Assembly (NCBI GenBank): GCA_951812925.1
Contig: OX638368.1
Coordinates: 78,660,909-78,724,908, forward strand
Direction of reading: 5' to 3'
DNA: 64,000 bases
Source: Calliopum simillimum
Lineage: Eukaryota > Arthropoda > Insecta > Diptera > Lauxaniidae
In this document: one piece after another, positions 54,945 through 64,000 of the stretch
Layout of the letters: each line of letters begins with the position of its first letter
Position numbering within the stretch: the first letter of the stretch is position 1
Program-made: the position numbers and the translations under genes
Notes under the pieces: model-generated
What the model saw: only the letters and a program-made list of their open reading frames with translations
Databases searched by the model: none
What the model was told of the DNA's origin: nothing

Positions 54945-55280
54945 TTTGTAATTTTAGTACTAAAATAGTACTAAATATAGTATTTTTTATCAAACATGAA
55001 AAGTTTACCTAGTGCTTATCGCCTGATTCAATAGTCTGAACATGAAAATCGGTTTAGAAATGTTCAAGTTATGGACATTTATGTAAAGGAGTGTTTTTCA
55101 CAATTTTTCCACTTTTTGCACCTCTCTAAAACCACAAAAAATCGATAAAATTATTTTTGTCATTTTTACCGGTTTTGGCAACTTACGAAGCTATGTACCA
55201 GAACTCAGCGAAATCGGAGGGGGTATGGCACTTCGATTATTGCAAGCCCATCAATGCCCACTTGATTGAAACAAACACGA
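54945..55280. repeat. Dispersed repeat shared with 10200-10430
   Basis: TTAGTACTAAAATAGTACTA, TGAACATGAAAATCGGTTT and CAGCGAAATCGGAGGGGGTA correspond to the same ordered blocks at 10220-10410. No gene. Confidence 0.6.
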
Positions 55281-55514
55281 CAATCTCGAAATTTTTAATT
55301 TAATTTGTCAAAAATCCTCTTTGAGGATTTGATTCAAACTTGGTTTATATCTTCATCCATCTCTATTCTACTTAATCGCAAAACATACAGTATAATATGT
55401 AAATGCTTGTTTCTTCAGAGATACACGTTTGTGTTAGTTTTTACGAAAATCAAAAAAGTGGAGATTGTCGCCTTTGTTTTTATACCCCTCAATTGAAAAA
55501 GTTAACTTTTTGTC

Positions 55515-55600
55515 TGAGGTCGGGTTTGAACCATGATCATTCGAAGTCAAACTCTCTAAGTAGCGCATTTATCGAAAGACTGCGCTATGTGCCCTCGTTG
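55515..55600 (-). repeat. tRNA-like SINE head relic
   Basis: On the minus strand an A-box-like TAGCGCAGT (55587-55579) with a D-arm pairing GCGC..GCGC is followed about 47 bases later by a good B box, GGTTCAAACCC (55532-55522). The remaining tRNA arms do not pair well, so this is probably a tRNA-derived SINE or pseudogene rather than a functional tRNA. Confidence 0.5.
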
Positions 55601-56020
55601 AAATTGGTAGCTTAAGTGACTTTATGCATGTTTTATTGTTATTCTCCATTATCCCTTGTCATAATTCCCGTTTTTGATTTTGATATTTTGGCAAGGCTCA
55701 CCCATTGGCTGTAAAGAATGTGTCGAAAAAAACTTATACACGCTTAAAGTTAAATAAAACTTAAACCGTTCAATTTAAAAATTCTTAAAAATATGGGAAC
55801 TTATTAATATATTATAGAAATTCAATAAACATTTAGATATTGGAATATTAATCGGACTTTATAAATCTATCCACCTTTTCCGGGAATCCTGTCATTAACG
55901 ATTTTATAGTTGTTTCCGTTACCTTTTTGGAGAAGCCGGTCAGTGAATTCAATTGGCTATATTAAAAACGACTCTTGGCCATCAGATACGCCAAATGTCT
56001 ATTATCCATTCCGCTTGTAG

Positions 56021-57041
56021 TTGGTAACATTTTATTGCGGGGAACTCGTATCGTTATACCAAAATCTTTAAGAAAGAATTTATTGGAATTGGCTCATGAG
56101 GTCACCCGGGGGAATCTGCGATGAAACGGAGAATAAGAGCTAAAGTATGGCGGCCTTTTATTGACCGAGAATTGGGATTGGGATTGTTTATTAGTTTCAA
56201 AACCGAACAATCCAACTCCAATGAAGAGACACGTTTTTCCTGATGGTCAGTGGCAATGTGTCGCCTCAGACCTACTAGAAGTAAAATTTTTAAGGAAAAT
56301 CACCTCTGAAGCAATTATTAACATATTGCGAGAAATTTTTAGCAGATTGGGGATACATAAGTCCCTTAGGGCAGATAATGGCAGGCAATATGTAAGCGCA
56401 GAATTTAAAAACTTCTGCAAAGAAAATAACATATTGATAACGACACCACCTTATTGGCCACAGGCGAACCGCGAAGTTGAAAACATGAATAGGTCATTAG
56501 TAAAACGTCTCAAAATCCCTCATGCCAATAAAATAAATTATAAAGACGAAATCCAAAAATTTATTTTGATGTACAATGTAACACCTCACGGCACCACAGA
56601 AACCCCTCCAACTGAGTTGATGTTTAACCGGGTAATCCGCGACAAGATCCCAGGAATCCAAGATGTATGGATTTAGCTGCCAGAGATTTAGATATAATGA
56701 ACAAGCAAAAAGGGAAAGAGAAAGGGGACAAGCAAAGAAGAGCTAAAGAATCGAATATCGAAGTGGGAGACAAAGTTTTGTTGCGGAATGTGGTTTTCCC
56801 ACATAAACTTACACCAACACTTAACCCAACAGTATATGAAGTCAAGAATATAATTGGAAATGAAGTGGAGATTTCTGGAGGAGGCAAAACCTTTAGAAGG
56901 AACGTTAGTCATGTCAAGAAAGTACCTACCAACGTGGCAGAGGAAAGAAATGACCAGATTCCAGATACGTTACAACATCCAGGTGAGATTCCTTTAAATG
57001 CTCCAGTAACAGCCGCTATAGCCGTTGGTATACCAACGTGA
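56021..57041 (+). pseudogene. Ty3/Gypsy integrase pseudogene 1
   Basis: The zinc-finger part is split over two frames: TRIVIPKSLRKNLLELAHE, then GHPGESAMKRRIRAKVWRPF. The longest frame (56161-56676) carries PDGQWQCVASDLLE (first catalytic aspartate), SLRADNGRQYVS (second) and YWPQANREVENMNRSL (glutamate, about 35 residues later). A short deletion follows DLLE. After a frameshift near 56670 the C-terminal module reads IEVGDKVLLRN, LTPTLNPTVYEVKNI and FRRNVSHVKKVP. It resembles K02A2.6-type Gypsy integrases, which insert element cDNA. RT and gag are not visible upstream. Confidence 0.8.
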
Positions 57042-57186
57042 CAGAGGAAAGAAATGTCCAGAATTTCAACTCTTCGCATTATCCAGATGAAGTTTCTTTT
57101 AATAATCCAGTACAGGTCGATCCAGGGCTAGCAGTTCCAAAAACCGGTTCTAATTTAAAACTGAAACTCAAAAATACGGGAGGGAT

Positions 57187-57371
57187 GTGGAGAACGGCAA
57201 CATCATTTGAGTAGAATGGTATCGGCAACACAGATAAGTGGCGAGTGAATTAATTAAATTGTTCAGGGAGCTAAGTTTGTATAATGATCAGCAATAAAGC
57301 GTCTTTCATAAATTAGTGACTTTTATCTACTTTCTGTTATATGAATAGGATCAAAAACGTAAGTTATTACA
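57187..57371 (+). repeat. Possible 3' LTR of the first Gypsy element
   Basis: Directly after a purine-rich ACGGGAGGGA, the sequence starts TGTGGAGAACGGCAACATCA and ends TTATTACA at 57371, just where a different integrase frame begins. TG..CA ends and the purine tract are the only evidence; no second copy is in the window. Confidence 0.35.
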
Positions 57372-58080
57372 GCCATTATTGAATGTTTTGAGCAGAAAAC
57401 AGACGATTTTGTATATTGGTCCAAAAGAGGGTTTTTGATGAATGATGGAGTGCTATATTGCTACCATGACGAAGAAGAAAATGCACAACTAGTGATTCCG
57501 AAAAACGACAGATCAGACATCCTAGAGCATTACCACAGTAAAGAAACTGCTGGCCACTATGGAACGAGAGGACCATAAAAAGATTGCATCAAGGTATTAT
57601 TGACCTGGAATGCGGAAACAAATTGGCAAATACATTAAGGAATGCCTTGAATGTCAGCGTTATAAAGCAACGAATTTGAAACCTGCGGGGCTGTATCAAA
57701 CTGTATCCAGTAGTCAATGTTTTCGATAGTTGCCATTGATCTCTTTGGCCCTTTATTAGCAACGCCACAAAACTTCGAATGGATGTTCATTGTTGAAGAC
57801 ATAGCCAGCAGATGGGTCGAATTATTTGCATTGAAGGAAGCAACTACAGGAGCCTGCGCTAAAACACTAATTGATGAAGTTTTTCTACGGTAAGGTGTTC
57901 CCAGGAAAGTCATCTCTGACAACGGATTTTCAGCGGTTATGCAAAAAGTTGTCTTTTGCCTTGATATTCAGCATATTTTGACACCAGTTTATCATCCAGA
58001 AACAAATCCAGTTGAGCGAAAGAATCGTGATCTCAAGGCGCAACTGGCAATTTTGGTAGGAAATAATCACATGAACACAA
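57372..58080 (+). pseudogene. Ty3/Gypsy integrase pseudogene 2 (different lineage)
   Basis: Starts FEQKTDDFVYWSKRGFLMND, then VIPKNDRSDILEHYHSKETA and AGHYGTRGTIKRLHQ (the H-x-x-x-H half of the zinc finger), IKECLECQRYKA (the C-x-x-C half, another frame), VAIDLFGPLLATPQNFEWMF (first aspartate), VPRKVISDNGFSA (second) and LTPVYHPETNPVERKNRD (glutamate in VER). At least three frameshifts. The text differs clearly from pseudogene 1, so it is a second Gypsy element. It stops where Jockey-like sequence begins (about 58085). Confidence 0.8.
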
Positions 58081-58089
58081 CATTATGTC

Positions 58090-58611
58090 AAAGTTGACGA
58101 CATTTTATTGTTAGGTGATTTCAATTTGCCTGACCTAAAATGGACTTTGTCTGAGGATGACACATATTATTATGCGTCATGTCCTAAAACCCGACAACAA
58201 CAAATTTTTGTTGACAAAATTTTAACTGATTTACAACAAGTTAGTTGTATAACGAATTGTCACGGACGACAACTTAACTTAGTTTTGGCTACAGATAGTA
58301 GTAAGGTTATTGTAAATAACGCCTTCAATGCCCTTAGTGTGGTTGATACTTGTCATCCACCTTTGAATATATTGTACCAATTAGATCAAAATATTTTAAA
58401 TAATAAATGTTCTTCTATAAAAATTTATGAATTCAATTTCAAAAAAGCTGACTTTTTGAAGTTGAATAACATTTTGAGGAACAATGTTAATAATTTTTTA
58501 AACTTCTTTAAAAATAATTCTTTGGAAAATAACATTAAATTTTTCTATAAAGAACTTTTTAAAGCTATAGCTTTAATAACTCTGCATACTCTTGGTATAC
58601 AAGAGACTTAA
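58090..58611 (+). pseudogene. Jockey-like endonuclease, C-terminal half
   Basis: The open frame begins VDDILLLGDFNLPDLKW (catalytic G-D-F-N) and continues QVSCITNCHGRQLNLVLAT (x-L-D-L-V position) and LSVVDTCHPPLNI (S-D-H position changed to D-T-C-H). The N-terminal endonuclease is absent because the element joins Gypsy sequence at about 58085. The last catalytic motif is degraded. Confidence 0.7.
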
Positions 58612-58663
58612 AGAAAATTCGTAATAGTCGTAACAGGGCTTGGAAAAAATATATCTCGTTAGC

Positions 58664-59450
58664 TTAATATAGAAAAGGCGTAACTCAAATTTTTTCGAAA
58701 TTGACTTTTTTGCATATTCTGGTTGGCCACTCTCTAATACACCTCCCTACAAAAATTAGGCATGATATCATCAAAAATAGCCAAGTTATAGTCAATTTTA
58801 AAAAAGCCCTAACACGTAACAAAAAATTCTTGAAAGAAAAAAGCCCTAACTCACAATATGTAGCGTTTAAATAGTGTTAAAATCACTCAGAAACTATTTG
58901 GTTAATTAAGCTCAAACCTTGGCAGTGAGTGTATCTCAAACATGGAAAGGTTTTTATACTATACACGAAGGTTCCCGAAGGTCATCCGAAGGTTTTCTGG
59001 TCAAAACGAAGAATATCTGGGCATACTAGAGGAAAAACATCTATGGTAGACTATCAATGAACCTTATTTGATAGTTTTCTAAGACACCCGAAGGTTCTCA
59101 AAGGCTACCCGAAGGCTTGATAGTCAAAACGAAGAATATTTCGGTATACTAGAGGGAAAAAATCATTGGCGGACTTTCAAAAAGGTCTAACTGGTAGTTT
59201 TTTGGAACCAAAAGGTTCCAGAAGTTCACCCGAAGGCTTCAAAATCAAAACAAAGAATTCCTAGGTATTTAAAGAATATGGCGGACTATCAACAAGCCTT
59301 AATTGATTGTTTACTAAGGCATCCGAAGGTTCCCGAAAGTCACCCGAAGGCTTCATAGTCAATACGAAGAGCATCAAGGTATACAGATGGGAAAACATCA
59401 ATAGCATTTATGAGTTTGGTTGCTGTGGGTACTTTATTATCATAAACTTT
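58664..59450. repeat. Insertion in the Jockey-like element, including a four-copy tandem repeat
   Basis: 58664-58960 contains GGCGTAACTC, GCCCTAACAC and GCCCTAACTC words in a run of AT-rich sequence. 58961-59404 is a tandem array of about 113-123 bp, four copies, with landmarks CCCGAAGGTTC, CCCGAAGGCTT, TCAAAACGAAGAAT and GGCGGACTATCAA. Coding linker sequence resumes near 59480. Confidence 0.75.
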
Positions 59451-59759
59451 ACTTGACGTACACTTTAATGTTTTAAATTGTTGTTACTTGCTGATTGTCA
59501 CCACTTTTATGATAATCTTCCCTACAAAACATAAACATTTAGGTTCAAATTTTTGTCCAATCCAATTAACTAATAATGTAAATCATCATCTGTTCCAAAA
59601 ACTAAAAAACCGAAACGATTTAAAAAATTATAACAAACTGTTTGACGAATTTAAATTGAAACAGCTTCTGTTTATTCTGAGTATTTGAATAAAATGAAGT
59701 TGAACATTCTCCAAGGCCCGAAGAATTTTTGGGGATTTATTAATTAAAAAAAAAGTCAC

Positions 59760-60866
59760 ACGGTTTTCCGACTGAGTTCAAGACTGATGACGGGCTTACC
59801 AGCAACCCCGAAATAATTGCGGGGTTGTTTGCTAATTTATTTAAAAATTCTTTTTCATCTGATTTATTTAGCCCAGATATGAATTTTGAATTCATGGAAA
59901 CTGACCCGAAAGTTTCATTTAATGCATTATCTTTCTCCGCTGAACTCGTGGAGAAATATATTGCATCTATTGATGACGATCTTGGAAGTGGACCTGATGG
60001 TATTAATTGTAGCTCTATCTTCTTGAGTCATCCACTCAGCTTTTAATTTAATAAATCTATTAACGATAACTATTTTCCTCAATTTTGGAAGGAATCATTC
60101 ATAAGTCCAATCTTTAAGAAAGGATGTAAAAATGATGTTTCAAATTACAGGCCGAAGCTTTTTGAAAAAAATTATATACGATCAAGTCAAGGTGTGCTGT
60201 GGTGAAGTCATTACATCACGTCAGCATGGTTTTGTTAATGGCAGATCTACAGTATATAACCTTCTTGATTTTACTTCTTTTACATTAAACTTTTTGGACT
60301 CTAGTGGGAAAGTTGACTGTATTTACACAGATTTCAGTAAAGCATTTGACAAACTACCACATAACTTCATTTTGTTTAAATTAAAACGGATTGGAGATCC
60401 TTTCAATTTTGTCAGTTGGGTCGAATCTTATTTGTCAGATCGTTCATATCAAATAAGATTTCGGAAGGTGTCACCTCCATTTACTGCGTCTTCAGGTGTT
60501 TCGCAAAGAAACCACTTGGGACCTCTCCTGTTTATTTTAGCAATAAATGATGTTACTCACATTATTAAAAACTCTCATTTGCTTATATATGCAGATGATA
60601 TGAAAATATACAGGATCGTGAAGGGAGATGAAGACAGTTTCCTACTTCAGTGTGACATGAAATCTTTTGAAGTTTGGTGTTGTAAAAATAGCTTACATCT
60701 CAATTCTGATAAATGCCAAACAATGACTTTTTCTAGAAAAAATAATATTATAGAGTTTAATTATAAATTAAATGATAAACAAATCAGTCGTGTCGATTCA
60801 GTCAAAAACCTTGGTATACATTTTGATGTTAAACTAACGTTCAATGAACATATTAATCAAATTTGA
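59760..60866 (+). pseudogene. Jockey-like reverse transcriptase
   Basis: Linker GFPTEFKTDDGLTSNPEIIA leads to IASIDDDLGSGPDGI. After a stop, FWKESFISPIFKKGCKNDVS and NYRP follow; a short deletion joins to KLFEKIIYDQV (frameshifted), then QHGFVNGRSTVYNLLDF, IYTDFSKAFDKLPH (first aspartates), SSGVSQRNHLGPLLF (G-x-x-Q-G-S altered to RNH) and LLIYADDMKIYR (catalytic YADD), and NLGIHFDVKLTF. The frame from 60132 to 60866 is open, but the upstream breaks and changed GVxQG motif show loss of function. Confidence 0.8.
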
Positions 60867-61009
60867 AAAAAATCTTAATCACTGCTTGGCTTTATTAAAC
60901 GATGGGCAAAATAATTTAATACCCCTTTAGTAACGTAAAATTGTGCGTCCTCACTTAGAGTACGCTAGCCAAGTTTGGTCACCATTTTATAATATATTTA
61001 CATATCGAT

Positions 61010-61387
61010 AGAATTAAAAGAATTCAAAAAAATTTTGTTCGTTTTGCTCTTAAAGGCTTTAATTGGGCGGATTCTTCAAACCTTCCTCCTTATGAAGATC
61101 GTTTGATGTTACGTATGCAGTCTTTGAGTACGCGTAGAAATATAGCGGATATACTTTATCTGCATCAACTTGCCGCACCAGAGCTTCTTAAATATATTTA
61201 TTTAAATACTAACCGAAGAAGTAATCGTAACTCTAATCCATTATTTTATCAACCGGTTAGTAGAACTAATTATATGGCATCATCCCCTTTTAATCGCATG
61301 ACAACTCTTATTAATCATTGCGAAGTATATAGCATTAGCTATCCAAAAGGTCAACTCAAACTTAGATTGAAAGATTATTATAATTGA
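61010..61387 (+). pseudogene. Jockey-like polyprotein C-terminal region
   Basis: Reads RIQKNFVRFALKGFNW (frame interrupted), then PYEDRLMMLRMQSLSTRRNI, ADILYLHQL, and ends SISYPKGQLKLRLKDYYN with a stop at 61387. R-L-x-x-L-x-x-x-R-x-x-A-D is the usual end of Jockey/CR1 ORF2 proteins. Confidence 0.7.
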
Positions 61388-62091
61388 ATTTGTTGGTTAT
61401 TGGTTGTTTTTTATTTAATGTCTGTGTTGTCCGAGCCCCGCAGCATGCAGGGTTAATTCCTTGGATCATGTTATTACATACATACAACTGCATTTATGCA
61501 TTTGTAGTTATGTATACACGTGATCTGAGTGGGTATGTTGAGAAAGTGCCAAAAAAATAACACATTAAAACTCATAATTTTTTCATTTTCCTAATTTATT
61601 TTAAGCTTTACTTGATTTAAAGCTTGAAGCTTAATAGCCATGAAGGCTATGTGTTTTTTATCTCACCAAGGCCGTTCCTGATAATCTTTAAAAATGTATG
61701 TACCTATCTCATCTGTGTCGGCCAGTTGCAGAATGTTGTGTTTTTTTATATTTCGCTGTGTTACACATTTTTCCAGCGGATGTTATTTTTCCCGGCACCA
61801 GAACTTTTTAATATTCCGTGCGAAGACGTGGGAATTTCAAATTAGATTTTACCGTGGAATCTCATCTACTAAAATACCTTTAAAGTAAACTGATTTTTCG
61901 AATTAAGACATATGCAAAAACCCGGACGAAGCCGAAATTTATTAATTAAAATAACTTTTTGAATTTAAAGCCGAGAGTATTTTGAAATGCAAATGTATCC
62001 TTAAACCTTGCCATGTAAAATATCTTTGAAAGAAGCCACAGACATTGTGTTTTATTTAGTAGTATGATATGATAATGTACTATATATATTA
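61388..62091. other. Jockey 3' flank and unassigned repeats
   Basis: Includes ACACATTTTTCCAGCGGATG near 61765, related to the GGGCGTGG repeat unit at 6135 and 18040, and CCGGCACCAGAAC. No gene is supported. Confidence 0.35.
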
Positions 62092-64000
62092 GGGTGCAGC
62101 AAAATTCAAAAAAAATGAGTGCATCAAAAATTATCATAGATTAAGATCTTAAAACAAAAACTGTATACTTAGTTTTGGTCAAAACCCCCGAAAAGATGGC
62201 CCGGGGCTTGAATGAAGGTCTAAACGACAAAAATCATTGTTTTTTCGCAGTTTTTTTATTTTATCTCAAAAACCACGAAACTGTTGGTAGTAATTCATCC
62301 TAAATCTTTGAAAGGGATTAATTTTCTACATTTTTTGTATTTTTCTCATTGCTCTACAGTGAAGTTTGCCCTATGGAAGTCCCGGAAGAAGTTCAAATTT
62401 TTTGATTTAAAAAACGGTTTTTTTCCTATAACTCAAGATACAAGAGACACACAAAAACTTTAGACCTTAATAAATGTAGGAAATCTGTTTCCTATAGTTT
62501 TGATTTGAAATCTTTATTCGAAAAGTAAACGGTTTCCCGCTAGAGGCCGAAATTTGTTAAAAATAATTGTATATCATGTCAAGGCGACTTTTTTATGTTT
62601 TTGTTTTGAAACATACCCAAAATTATGATAAAAAACTAATTGAGAAGTCAAAAGCTTTCAAACATGGTCTTCAAAATGGAAATCGTATTGAAATTGCGCG
62701 AGATATGACAATTATTATATACTTCGTATTTTTTGTAAAGTTGTGGTTTTGGGTATTTTTGTTTCACAGCGTATTTTGCAACCAAAACTTGAAATTTTTT
62801 TATGCGTGCTACATTACGTCAAAGCATAATAAACGGCGCATTTTTCAATACCAAGAACGTCAAAACTAGTCTGTGGTTTCCTTGCAAATTTCAACCTGAG
62901 AGTTTGGATTTTTTTCAGTTTTTGTCAAATACGGCTTTTTTTGAGTATAAGCGACTGTATACCCTAAATGCCGTAAAAAATGTGTACTATATTTTGCTTC
63001 TGATAGTCATCTTTCCACAGCTAAAAGTTTGTGCCCTAGAGGCCGATTTTTGTGAAAAAAAAAATCATATTTTTAGAAATTTTTATTTTGAAGCGACCTT
63101 TTGATGTTTTTGCTTACAAATTTTTCAAAAATTTTAAACAAGGCACTTAAAAAAAAGTTGAAAGCTTCCAAACGTGGTCTTTGAAAAAGAAATCGGTTGG
63201 AATTTACGCAAGATATAAAAGTTATAAGAGAGAGATATAAGAGTATTTTTTTATTGTGCAGATATGATTTTTGGTTATTTTTTTGTATCACAGAGTATAT
63301 AAAAACTGTCATATCTCGCGTAAATTTCAACCAATTTCTATTCTAAAGACTACGTTTGAAAGCTTTTAACCTTATCTTAAATTCTTTACAAAAATTTCGG
63401 GAAAATTTGCAAGCAAAAACATCAAAAGGTTGCTTCAAAATTAAAATTTCTAAAAATTCGATTTTTTTTATCACAAAAATCGGCCTCTAGGGCACAAATG
63501 GTTAGCTGTGGAAAGATGACTATTAGAAGCAAAATATAGCAAAATATATTTGCAACAGTTTTTGGGATATAATAGTACACATTTTCTACGGTATTTAGGG
63601 TATACAGTCGCTCATACTCAAAAAAAGCCGTATTTGACAAAAATTGAAAAAAATCCAAAATCTCAGGCTGAAATTCGCAAGGAAACTACAAACCGATTTT
63701 GACATTTTTGGTCTTAAAAGTTGCGCTGTTTATCGTTCTTTAACGTAAAGTAATAAACATAAAAAAATCTTAAGTTGTGGATGCAAAATACACTGTGAAA
63801 CAAAAATACCCAAAATCAGAACTTTACACAAAATACCAAGTATATAAGAATTATCATATCTCACGCAATTTCAATCCGATTTCCATTTTAAAGACCATGT
63901 TTAGAAGCTCTCAGTTTTTGCATCAGTTTCTAATCAAAAGTTTGGGTATATTTTAAAAACAAAACAATAAAAGGTCGCTTTTTCATGATGCACAATTATT
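62092..64000. mobile_element. TA-flanked multi-unit palindrome, cut by window end
   Basis: GGGTGCAGCAAAATTC starts after TA at 62090-62091. From about 62560 the sequence is built of roughly 480-base units in alternating orientation: GCGCGAGATATGACA, TTTTGGGTATTTTTGTTTCA, GTATACCCTAAATGCCGT and CCTAGAGGCCGATTTTTGTG occur forward on the left and inverted on the right, with a centre near 63265. The right end is beyond the window. The open frames are arm read-through. Confidence 0.7.

Larger units (their letters stand above)
58085..61387 (+). mobile_element. Decayed Jockey/CR1-like retrotransposon, 5' truncated
   Basis: Endonuclease C-half (58090-58611), linker interrupted by foreign sequence (about 58664-59450), then reverse transcriptase and C-terminal region to the stop at 61387. 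No RNase H. The 3' region after 61387 includes GAGCCCCGCAGCATGCAGGG but no poly-A tail was found. Confidence 0.75.

Noticed and set aside
1..64000. CRISPR arrays, phage, toxin or bacterial operons
   Set aside because: The regular repeats are minisatellites or transposon words without CRISPR-type spacing, and no cas, phage or operon genes are seen.

Overview
The window looks like repeat-dominated, AT-rich nuclear DNA from a fly (Diptera, probably a higher fly such as a tephritid). This is inferred from (TATG)n microsatellites, GGGCGTGGCACC-type dispersed repeats, LOA-, RTE- and Jockey-like non-LTR elements, Ty3/Gypsy fragments, a Tc1-like transposase relic and short GT-AG introns. No bacterial or viral gene organisation is present. 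A 200-base N run at 13528-13727 shows it is a piece of a scaffold. The species cannot be fixed from the sequence alone.

Almost everything is transposon. The only good candidates for host genes lie in an island at 28315-28838: the last two exons of a plus-strand coiled-coil protein (28315-28577) and the last exon of an unidentified minus-strand protein (28702-28838), arranged tail to tail. The rest of both genes is outside the window or buried in repeats.

Layout. 1-7468: two copies of a TA-flanked element, one inside a 6.5 kb inverted-repeat element that also holds the last exon of a transposon-type protein and a second TA-flanked element. 7612-13527: a foldback, tandem arrays and a palindrome split by a perfect-hairpin MITE. 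14014-16471: two TTAA-flanked elements, the first with a remnant of a transposase C-terminus (Kolobok candidate). 17335-20229: tandem repeats and an internally deleted Gypsy element carrying a 12-copy minisatellite. 21118-23041: a 1.9 kb palindrome bordering a decayed LOA-like retrotransposon (23042-27435, minus strand). 29165-36793: foldbacks and a 5.9 kb palindrome with mirror-image insertions. 37135-45013: a four-deep nest of elements plus two hAT-type MITEs. 45239-52081: a palindrome, a decayed RTE-like retrotransposon, and a TTAA element split by a 5'-truncated Jockey copy. 53224-61387: Tc1-like pseudogene, hammerhead-like motif, SINE-like relic, two Gypsy integrase remnants and a Jockey-like element. 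62092-64000: the start of another multi-unit palindrome.

Two themes recur. First, most non-coding elements are palindromes that fall into classes by target duplication: TA followed by (T)GGG, TTAA followed by GGG(G), 3-bp, or 8-bp. Several insertions are confirmed by an unoccupied copy of the same site elsewhere in the window. Second, many families repeat a private 11-17 base word, taken from their own terminal repeat, several times inside the element in both orientations. Boundaries below come from reading the sequence by eye; family names come from recalled motifs and were not checked against a database.
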